From NCBI RefSeq assembly GCF_018873765.1, contig NC_057924.1:21881542-21945541 (forward strand): a stretch of 64,000 nt of DNA, given 5' to 3'. Shown one piece after another: positions 55,625-64,000 of the stretch. The DNA comes from Telopea speciosissima. Lineage: Eukaryota; Streptophyta; Magnoliopsida; Proteales; Proteaceae. Position 1 is the stretch's first letter; every line of letters begins with the position of its first letter. The notes beneath the pieces were generated by a model. That model ran no database searches. It saw only the letters and a program-made list of their open reading frames with translations, and was not told the origin of the DNA. The translations under genes and the position numbers were made by a program.

Positions 55625-58460
55625 TGTTATACCGTGCACGGATATAATTAAATATCATTTCTTCTCGTGACGTGTAGATACTGCCATGTATCTTGGTGAC
55701 TGTTCTCCATGATGGTCAAACCTAGCTACAAAATCGTTGACCACAAGACGGGTTTGCCTGTGGAGGAAAGATTCCTCAACCGCCGAGTGGGGAAAGTTCG
55801 TTGTGGCGACTTCGTCGATTACCCTCCAAGTACTAGCACTGGGAAGCGAGGAGTTCAGGAGAGAGCATCCCGGACCGTCACCTCGATTGGATATTTCGTT
55901 CGGTGATGAGCTTAGCATTGCCGTGGCGAAGCTGTTCGGGGTCATGGGTGATAAACCATGACAGGGGGAAAGGTAAGTTCTAGCCTCAAGACTTATTAAT
56001 TATTCTTCCCTTGGTAACCTCGAAGTGCGGGTCCGGGCTTGAACCGCTCGAGCTATTTCATGAGAGAAGGGAATAATTTAAGTTCGGGTCCCGCGTACCT
56101 TTAGGAAGTACATTGGGGACTTATACCCATCTCTTATGAACCCATCTAAGAATGGGCTTTTCCCTAATTAAGGTTGTGGGCAGGCCCATTTAACCTATTG
56201 ACCCAATGATGGGTTATTCCATCCACTTACCCACATAGGACTAATGGGTTGACCCATTAGGCCTCATGACCCATTTGACTAGAGGTACCCATATACCCAT
56301 TTATTATAAATGAGTCCATGAGGGAGAGAGAGAACATCACTTCTCCTTCATCACCCTCTTCTACCCTAAATCGTGGAGGAGAGAAAGAGGAGAGAAAGAG
56401 GAGAGGAAGAGAAAGAGGAAGGAGAGAGAGGCTTGGAGGAAGGTGGAGACCCCATCTCTTGGGCCATAAATCGTGGAGCTCTCATCTTGGGGGAAGGTAA
56501 GCTATTGAATCTTCTTCCTTCTTCTATTTTGGATTTTAAAAGGGGTTGGGTAATGGGAGAGATTGACCTAGATCTCTCTTGGAACCTAGGGAGTAGATGG
56601 AGCTTTAAAGCCAAGCTATGGTGGAGTTAGTTCACTCCATTATGTGAGCTCTAATGTGAGGGTTCTCATTGCCATTTGGGAGATTTAAGGTTGGACCCTA
56701 ATGAGCTTAGGATGGAGTTTTCTAGAAGTCCTTGTGCTTTAAAACCACTTGAAATGGGGTCCTTGGAGGGAATCCTTCGGATTTTGGACCTGAAGGTGTG
56801 AGGGTTTACATGTGGTTTGACACTGCAAGAAACCACCCCTGAAATTACCTTCCCGAGAAGGATTCGTGAAGGTCGGATTTACACTTCGATTGAGTTTTAG
56901 AAACCACATCGCATCCGACCTTGACAAAAATTGTCCGAGCCCCGTGAAGCTCGGATTTACACTCGGATTCAATTTTCTGAAACCACATCCGCATCCGACC
57001 TTGACTAAAACTGTCCGAACCCCGGTTTCCTAGGATTTACATGTGGTTGCGAATTTGGGCATGAAACCACTCCTGCAACCACTTCGTCTCGAAACCTTAT
57101 ACTTAAGTGTTTATGGGAGACCTTTTGGGGATCCGTTCCTTTCGCTCGTGTAACCTTATTCCACTCTTTGTATAGGTTAATATATTCACTTTTGTGGCTT
57201 ATTGCTTGATCGAGGCGACAAGCGATAATCGTGGTGCTTGGCGTATACGTTGTGAGTGGGTTTGGTTGTTTGGGCTTGTTATTATTATTGCACTATATAT
57301 TATGTACTCATTATAATTAATAAGCATGTTTGCGCATATTGCATAATTTTATATCTATTTGTTATAATGTTGATTGGTAATGTTGTATCTTGATGGGTCT
57401 GGTGCCGGTGGGTCGGATAAGTCAGACCCGAACTCTATAAACATTTATGAAGAAATTATGTTGAATGTCATGTTGAATCAGATGCGCCGTGCCGTCTTGT
57501 AACCGGGCACTAAACCGATGAAAAGTTGATGCGCCCGGATTACCTCTCGGGACGATAGGAGTTGCATGTAGTATATTGTTGCTAGAATTTCACACCCTTA
57601 TGCTACGACCCTTACCAACAGGGGTTTAGGTGTTGGGTAATCGCAAACCGGATTCGTGGAGGTGGGAGAGGCCAGTCATGGTAGTATTGGTTATCGGGGT
57701 CCCACCGAGTGGTCTTGGAGGCTTTCGATCGGCGTAGGTCCCACGTGACAATTGAGGTTTCATTGTGGCGATAAGTTAAGTGACCCACAGTGTCTCCCGA
57801 GTTGTCACAGTAGCATATGCCATTGACTTAGTTTGTTTGTTAGGTGGAAAAATGGACTTAACATGTGCATGCATCATTGGACTATGTGAATTGCGTGTTT
57901 GTGCATCCCCATCCCCTCACTCGGCTCTGGAGCTAACCCCTCGTGCGCACACTTTTTAGATTATGGTGGGTGACAGATATCTCGGACTTGGAGTTCAGCC
58001 TCTGGGATACGATGAGATCGGTGAGGAGGAACCGGAGGCCGTGTTTGAGGAACATGGCGACGGGTGTCCTTGCGATGATTGTGCCTACGGGCCGTGAGGA
58101 TATTCGGGACTCGATCCCTTTTTGATTACTTTTGAGGCTAAGGCCTATGGTGAAATACTTCTGTAATACCATTTTTGATAGTTATTAGATGGTCATTGGA
58201 AATGTAACTAATTATCTGTATTTATCATCTAGTTTTGAACATCTTGTAACTATTCGATTTATACGCTTAGCAATACTACCGATCCTTGGAATGTAATATT
58301 CCTCTTTTCTCGCATTCTAATGTTATATTGTGTTAATATTGGATATGATCATGCGTTGGGACACGTGGTCGGTGATCCGGCGGTTTAGTAGGATGACACG
58401 CGTCGTCCTAGTCACCCTTTATATGATATTATATTCCTTATGCGGAATAGGGCGTGAGGC
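55625..58460 (+). repeat. Tekay-like 5' LTR (LTR C)
   Basis: The 2,836-bp LTR starts TGTTATACCGTGC. Its last bases, GGGCGTGAGGC, align with GGGGTGTGACA of LTR A, so the CA end is mutated. It shares the CTACGACCCTTACCAACAGG, TTATCGGGGTC, CACAGTGTC and CCCGAGTTGTCACAGTAGCA blocks with LTR A. Confidence 0.88.
56830..57070 (+). repeat. Dyad repeat array in LTR C
   Basis: AGGTCGGATTTACACTTCG and GCTCGGATTTACACTCGGAT alternate with GAAACCACATCGCATCCGACC and GAAACCACATCCGCATCCGACC. The direct and inverted GTCGGAT / ATCCGAC words allow several hairpins. The array is about 1.2 kb from the LTR start. Related words recur at 61010-61140. Confidence 0.78.
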
Positions 58461-58461
58461 G

Positions 58462-58473
58462 TGGTATCGAGCG
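58462..58473 (+). promoter_or_regulatory. Tekay primer-binding site
   Basis: TGGTATCGAGCG differs slightly from the plant initiator-Met primer site TGGTATCAGAGC and sits directly after the LTR. Confidence 0.7.
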
Positions 58474-58715
58474 AGATGCTCGCACCACCTGATCTAGCGG
58501 AATTGTGATTTACTCTACACAATAGGTTGCTAAAGTAAAAGCTTCTAACAATGCATAATTGGAATGTGTGCGAATGTTAGGAGAAAGCCGAAGACAATAG
58601 CAAATAATAGACAACATATATTCCTTAATTCCATTGTGAATACATTTTCCATAAGCCAAATGAGTGATTACAACAAAATTGAGCTGAATGTAGACTTCAA
58701 ATTCTTACAACCAAG

Positions 58716-58746
<31 letters not shown>

Positions 58747-58869
58747 CATGGTAAGATAAATAGCTAGGAGTCCATAGAGAGCATGGTGGGAATGGATAGG
58801 AGGTCTCTGCTCCATCTCATCATCACTACGGGCTCATCCTCGTGCCCTCATCATGGAGGTAGGAGTGCA

Positions 58870-59936
58870 GGTCCTCCATCTGCTGCTCGAAGCTCTCCAT
58901 GCGTCTGCCTCGATGCATCGAGCCTAGAGTTCACCCCTTCAAACCCCGAGCCATGCCGGTGCTCATCGGCTCAAAGTCGCAAGAATCTGTCGATGTCGGA
59001 CCCACTAGGAGCAAGACGGATGAAGAGGCCGCATGCACGCCGGCGAGGAGGAGACTCCTGCACTGAGGCTCAGGCCCGTGGCCTCTGTTGGGACCAATGG
59101 CTCCCCATCACTATATGCATCCATCGCACTCGCATCCTCGCCTCGCTTGCGTTACGATCTAGAGGTGGATCTTCGGTTAAGTCTTGATCCTCCTCACTCA
59201 AGTCAACTCCAAAATGCTGGAAAATAGTAGTGAGCAACCTCCCATAGGGTAAATCTAAGTTCCTCCCGGGATTTCGCCCGCATGATCCATGGTCCGCATG
59301 ATAATGTAGGGCGGCGGATGGGAATGCCTTTGTAGAGGTGATAGGCCACATAGCCTACGAAGATGGAAGGCATGGTGCGGTGACTGCTATAGGCACGATG
59401 TTGTCTTGCACAATCCGGCTCAATATCACGGGAGAATTAGCAAAAGAAGTCTCAGCACTTTCTTCTCGAATGCCCCACGTGTAAGCTCCCGTATAATTCC
59501 TGTATGCCTCTCTCCCGAGAAAGGAGTAGGGATTCTTCCATGGTGCGAGAGGTCTTCTCTCCCTAGATAGCTACATTGAGGATGCCCGCAACCGTGCCCC
59601 TTTGTGAAGGATATGGTGACTCCTTGACATAAGAGAGGATCCAGTAATCTCGCGTGCCTAGGTTCTCGGTGTGCAGGTTGGCGTAGAAGTGACGAATGAG
59701 CTTGGGATAGAATGGCTCGGAAGGTTGAGGAGGTTGGACCACCCCAGTGCTTAAATCTCGGCCCTACTTTGTAGGCCTTGAGGTCTTCCATGCACCACAT
59801 CTCTCCCCTCCAAGATACTCTTAAAGCGAAAGTGGTCTTGGTACATCTCCTGTTTCTCTAGGTCTTGGAACCATAGTGCATCCAAAGCAGCTGGGGCAGC
59901 TTGTTCGGCCCGTGCACGCCTTGTTCTAGGAGCCAT
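58870..59936 (-). pseudogene. Antisense 'plant transposon protein' gene in the Tekay leader
   Basis: The minus strand starts MAPRTRRARAEQAAPAALDA at 59936. After frame changes it shows FYPKLIRHFYANLHTENLG (about 59707-59651), YWILSYVKESPYPS, GREAYRNYTGAYTWGIREE and FPSAALHYHADHG. A PKLIRHFYANL core near the middle of such proteins fits the 'putative plant transposon protein' (Transposase_32-like) family found in plant LTR elements. Several frameshifts and stops break it. A likely 5' UTR intron precedes the ATG: donor GTATGC at 60830 and acceptor GGTTGCAG ending at 59951, so the mRNA would start near or above 60900. It runs against gag-pol. Function unknown. Confidence 0.65.
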
Positions 59937-59950
59937 TTAGATTCCCTAAC

Positions 59951-60830
59951 CTGCAACCAAGGAAGACCAAGAATACAGAAACATATTAAGTCCATGCTTG
60001 GATATTAAGGTCTAAGCAGATATACAGTGAAAGGAGATAAGGAATTAGAACCTAGACCTCGATTCCTACAACAGATCAACCAAATTATAGTAGGAAATTT
60101 ACTAGAAAAATTTGGTTGTGAATGGTCTAAGGAGTTAGGAAAAAGGGGAATGCATGGCCACTATGTAGATGCAATCATAGAGAATAAATGTACATGGCCA
60201 CATTATGCTTGGAGAGCATTATATCATACAAGCAATTAGTTCAAACAAAGTTGGACTGAATTGATAGATAATATACTAAGAAATCCAAAGAGGAAATTTT
60301 CAGAATTTGGTGGAAGTTGAATAACATAGTAAACAATATACATACATGGCCATAGTATACCTAGAACATGAAGTTTATACTAAATACCTAGTTCAAGCAA
60401 TATATGGAGCTAATTTATAGTAAATAATGCTTGAATCTCTAAAAGAAAATTTCAGATGTGATTCTTGAAGTTCCAATTTGCAAGAAATAAATAAGTAATG
60501 GCTTGAGACAACCCCAAATTATATACACCAAGCCTACCTAGCAAAACCGAGCCTGATTTGGGCAAAAAGGAAGTAGAATTTCGGTTAGGGTTTTGGGATT
60601 TCTCCAAAATCCAACCCAAACCCATGGTGAAGGTGCAAAATTGGGGGAAATACCTCAACTAGGTTGCATATGATGGGAAACGAATGGAGAATGGACAATA
60701 ATCCATCTATTTAGCTAGGAGAAAACAAAAAAACCCAAATCTTGTAAACCCGAAATCAATTTTGGGGTTTCTCCATAAGAGAAGTCGAAAGGAGAAAGAG
60801 ATAGATCGATAGAGAGGGAAGAGGGCATAC
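59951..60830 (-). other. Predicted 5' UTR intron of the antisense gene
   Basis: On the minus strand TTCAG|GTATGC opens and TTGGTTGCAG|GTTAGG closes an 880-bp AT-rich segment just upstream of the ATG at 59936. Within it are intron-like T-rich stretches and no domain-bearing frame. The flanking 60831-61000 looks like a leader exon. Confidence 0.45.
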
Positions 60831-61009
60831 CTGAACTCGATCGGATCTGTTGATGAATGGGATTGAGTGCCAAAAATCCACCTAGAAGGGTAAGAGAGCA
60901 AGGAACGAATGCGGTTTTGGGTTCTCCAGAGCGTAGGGGGTGTTTAGAAATAGGAATTTGGGTTTTGGAAGTGGAGTTTCGAGTTAGAAATTCTGTTTTG
61001 GACCATGCG

Positions 61010-61145
61010 GTGTTACACTCGGATGCACAATTTTGAAACCGACCGTGAATCCGCGGTTTCCCGAGACCAGGCTTTGGTCCGTGAATGTCGGATTTACACT
61101 CGGATGCAGCCTAGTGAAACCGCATGTAAATCCGACCCGCCGTAA
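61010..61145 (+). repeat. Copy of the LTR C dyad motif upstream of gag
   Basis: GTTACACTCGGATGCA, GAATGTCGGATTTACACTCG and GAAACCGCATG plus TAAATCCGACC are the same kind of words as in LTR C (56830-57070). Here they lie near the 5' end of the antisense gene, about 200 bp before gag. Confidence 0.65.
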
Positions 61146-61324
61146 AGGGTTTTTGACCCTGTTTTGCTTAACCAACTTGTTTCTAATGCTTATTACCCTC
61201 ATTATTGCTTCCCTTACCCCTCGTGTAACCTATGTTTACCTTTTGCAAATCGATTTTTGATTGGTTTGCTTAATATTGCTATTGTGCCTATAATCGTAGG
61301 TGTTGATGTAACCGGTGTGAACCA

Positions 61325-62560
61325 TGGTTAATACACGGTCAAATGCCAACCGTTCTCCCTGCTAGGGAAGAGGCGGTGAGGCTTGAATACGGTTCTACAG
61401 TAGCACCGTAATTAGTAATAATGCGGATGTCGCGCGTTGTTGAGCAATAGGTTGCAATCCATGGAACGAGAGCATAGGGAGGCGCAACAAGAGCAGCGCC
61501 AATTCATGCAAAACATGACGGCTATGTTCCAAGCCTTTGTTAGGAAAGGCGGCCGGTCCTCCTCTGTGCAAGTCAATCCTCCCCACCGCCCTCGTGGGTT
61601 CCGCCGTACCTAGTGTTCTCTGGCTCAAGCCACTCCGGAATTCCTTTGACACAAGAGGTGCCAACACCTATTCTACCTTCCACTTGTGGCTCCTTCGGTC
61701 CAAGCGGTGACTCGGCTTGGGTGGATTTGCTAGGTTATCGGAGAGATTTCGAAACATCGTCCTCCAACCTTCTACAAGATGGCCCATGATTCCTTTTTCC
61801 GGCAACATTTATAAGGGATCTTGAGAGGATCTTTGAAGTGATACAAAGGCAATGACACGACAAGACCCGGTGTGCTACCTACCAGCTCCGGGGTGATTCG
61901 ATGCGTGGTGGCTCTCCTCTAAAGACCATTTTTGGGCAACTCACCCAGAGGCAACTTGGGCTCAATTCAAGGAAGTCTTCTTCAAAAATTTCTTCCCTCA
62001 AAACTTCCGTGATAGGAAGGAGTCTCGAGTTTATGAGCTTCTTTCAAGGATCCAAATCGGTCCTTGAGTACCACAAAGCTTTTGAGGAGCTGTTTTACTT
62101 CGCCCCGATACACATGAAGGCCGAGAATGTGAAGGCTAGGAAGTTTGAAAAGGGGCTTAGACCTAGCATTAGTACTACGTGGTGCTACACAAGTACCCTA
62201 CTTATGCCGAGACGGTCCCAGCCGCTAAGGTGATTGAGGACCAGAGAGAGAGAATTACAGGCCATTCAGCGGTAAAAGACCCATGACCCTCTCACGAACC
62301 TAGGGGATCCACAAAATTCCAAAAGAGAGGATCCTACACTCACGCTTCCGGTCCCGCCCGGGAGGTTAGATGCAAGGCAAGCGCCCTGTGCCTACCTCAA
62401 CTCCTCACTATGGTTCCCGAGACTCTTATATGTTACAATTGCAAGGAGTCCGGGCATATGGTTCGAGACTGTCCTCATCCTCGGATGATAGGTCCTCCAG
62501 TGCAGCTACACAAAAGGCACCCCAAGCCAAGGCGTTGTGCGTTCTCTTCTTCCTGCTCCA
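61325..62560 (+). pseudogene. Tekay gag (broken)
   Basis: The ATG at 61325 (MVNTRSNANRSPC) is a likely start, typical of this clade, but a TAG follows at once and the frame shifts several times. The core can be read piecewise: AWWLSSKDHFWATHPEATW at about 61906, FKEVFFKNFFPQNFRDRKE, LLSR(F)QGSKSVLEYHKAFEEL, FAPIHMKAENVKARKFEKGL (to about 62160). The knuckle CYNCKESGHMVRDC at about 62428-62475 is intact (CX2CX4HX4C). Gag would form the particle and bind element RNA. Confidence 0.82.
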
Positions 62561-62599
62561 GCCCATAGATCTCAAGGTCGGGTGTATTCTCGTGACAAA

Positions 62600-64000
62600 T
62601 GAAGAGGCCGGGCCGATCCGGTGTTATTACAGGTATTGCACTCTACTCTTAAGATGTGCATATTATAGCTTTTATTTCTATGATTGGTTGCTACTGTTGC
62701 TTGTCAGTGTCGTTCTTGTTTGCTCTCGACGCTTATGCTTTATTTGATTCGGGGCATCACACTCTTTTGTGTCCCCTAGTTTTGCTAAGAAGATGTCCAT
62801 TGAACCAAAGCTAATGGCCCAAACCGATAGTCGTACACCAACGGGTAGCAAGGTTGAACTTAACTCGGTTTGTGATCCTTGCCGGTATGCGTGGTGGTCA
62901 CGGACTCGAAGCAAGCTTAGTCTTGCTGGATATGAAAGACTTTGATGTGATTTTGGGAATGGATTGGCTATCAACTCACAAAGCCATCCTAATGCATTGA
63001 GAGAGGAAGGTTCTATTCAAACCAGTGAAGGTGAAGAGTTTGTGTTTATGGGTACTAGGCGGGAGAGACCCAAGAAAGTTATCATCTCGCCCTCCAAGTA
63101 CAAGTTGTTGGCAGAGGGATGTCGGTGTTATCTAGCATCCGTGATAGATCAAGCCAAAGCGTGCCTTTGGAAGAGTTGTGCGTGGTGAAAGACTTTCCAG
63201 ATGTCTTTCACGAGGATCTAACGCGGTTGCCACCGGATCGCGAGACGAGTTCATGATAGATCTAATTCCTGGTGCAGCCCCAAGTATTCAAGGCACCTTA
63301 CGGGATGGCCCCAATGAGCTAAAGGAGCTACAAGAGCGATTGAATGACCGTTGAAGAAGGGTTTCATTAGACCCAGTGTATCTCCTTGGGGAGCACCGTG
63401 TTGTTTGTGAAAAGAAGGACGGTAGTATGCGTCTCGTGCATTGACTACCGTGAGCTCAACAAATTGACAATCAAGAACGGTATCCTTTGCCTAGGATCGA
63501 TGACCTATTCGATCAACTACGGTGCGAAGGTGTTCTCAAAAATTGATCTCCGGTCGGGTACCATCGAGTTGAAGATCGAAATAGTGATATCAAGAAGACA
63601 AGCATTCAGATCTCGCTATGGTCATTATGAGTTCTTGGTCATGTCCTTCGGGCTGACCAATGCCCCGGCCGCTTTTATGGAGTTGATGAACCGGGTGTTC
63701 CACGATGTTCTAGACAAGTATGTCATTATCTTCATTGATGACATCTTGGTCTATTCCAAGAGCGAGGAGGAGCATGCGAGACCATCTCCGCCTAGTATTG
63801 CAACGCCTAAGGGAGAAGCGTTGTACGCCAAATTCGGTAAGTGTGAGTTTTGGCTACAACAGTGGCATTTCGGGACACCTTGTTTCGGTAAGGGTATAGA
63901 GGTTGACCCTGGCAAGGTGAAGTCGTAGTTGATAGGCGATACCCAAGAATGTGGCAAACATTCGTAGTTTCCTGGGACTAGCTGGCTATTACGGAGATTT
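62600..64000 (+). pseudogene. Tekay protease and reverse transcriptase (partial, broken)
   Basis: Protease is read around 62725-62830 with DAYALFDSG, then after a one-base loss SHSFVSPSFAKKMSIEPKL; DSG is the active-site triad. A link with GLAINSQSHPNA follows. Reverse transcriptase has CIDYRELNKLTIKN (about 63436), FSKIDLRSGTIEL, YGHYEFLVMSFGLTNAPAAF, then VIIFIDDILVYSKSEEEH with the catalytic pair intact (about 63727-63770). FGKCEFWLQQ comes next, and FLGLAGYYGDF at the window edge. Compensating small indels break the frame near 63385, 63480 and 63790. RNase H and integrase would follow outside the window. Confidence 0.85.

Larger units (their letters stand above)
55625..64000 (+). mobile_element. 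Tekay/Del-like Ty3/gypsy element, 5' part (runs off the window)
   Basis: A long 5' LTR (55625-58460) is followed one base later by TGGTATCGAGCG, close to the initiator-Met primer site TGGTATCAGAGC. Downstream are an antisense gene, gag, a CCHC knuckle, protease and reverse transcriptase up to YYGDF at the window end. Long LTRs, this primer site and the FIDDILVYSKS-type reverse transcriptase fit the Tekay/Del group. Many small indels break the frame. The 3' half and 3' LTR lie outside. Confidence 0.87.

Overview
This window is repeat-dense plant nuclear DNA, almost certainly from a flowering plant. It contains Ty1/copia, Ty3/gypsy (Tat, Reina/chromovirus and Tekay/Del-like) and FAR1-type Mutator-like elements, GT..AG introns, and fragments of plant gene families (a receptor-like kinase and a vacuolar cation/proton exchanger). 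I see no intact host gene, tRNA, rRNA or prokaryotic feature. The species cannot be named from this sequence alone.

Layout. 1-2597: a decayed kinase fragment, GC-rich tandem repeats and a copia LTR remnant (767-1424). 2598-9136: a complete minus-strand Ty1/copia element whose 1,364-codon frame is unshifted and broken only by four stops. 9137-12557: intergenic DNA with degenerate MITE-like pieces. 12558-15163: a solo Tekay-type LTR inserted in a CT microsatellite. 15226-25796: a full-length plus-strand Tat-lineage element with a perfect TAAAC target duplication, a 3' minisatellite and a spliced antisense gene. 25802-31452: AT-rich DNA with four foldback MITE-like elements and a 1.6-kb terminal-inverted-repeat element that contains a LINE tail.

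31453-54133 is a nest. A minus-strand Reina-type chromovirus was hit three times: by a solo Tekay LTR (33100-36119), by a 1.77-kb solo LTR inside its reverse transcriptase (37325-39096), and by a 12.9-kb Mutator-like element (41097-54039) that split its right LTR and left a 9-bp duplication. The Mutator-like element carries a FAR1-type transposase from its right end, an opposing tandem GRF zinc-finger gene from its left side, a captured CAX fragment, and about 3 kb of 291-bp tandem repeats. This convergent two-gene plan recalls MuDR, and it is the most novel item here.

54134-55624: unclassified repeat-like DNA and an LTR promoter fragment. 55625-64000: the 5' LTR, leader, gag, protease and partial reverse transcriptase of a Tekay/Del-like element that runs off the window. 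It has an antisense, intron-containing gene between LTR and gag.

All coding regions are decayed. In the Tat element every early stop is TGA or TAG, the pattern expected from deamination of methylated cytosine.
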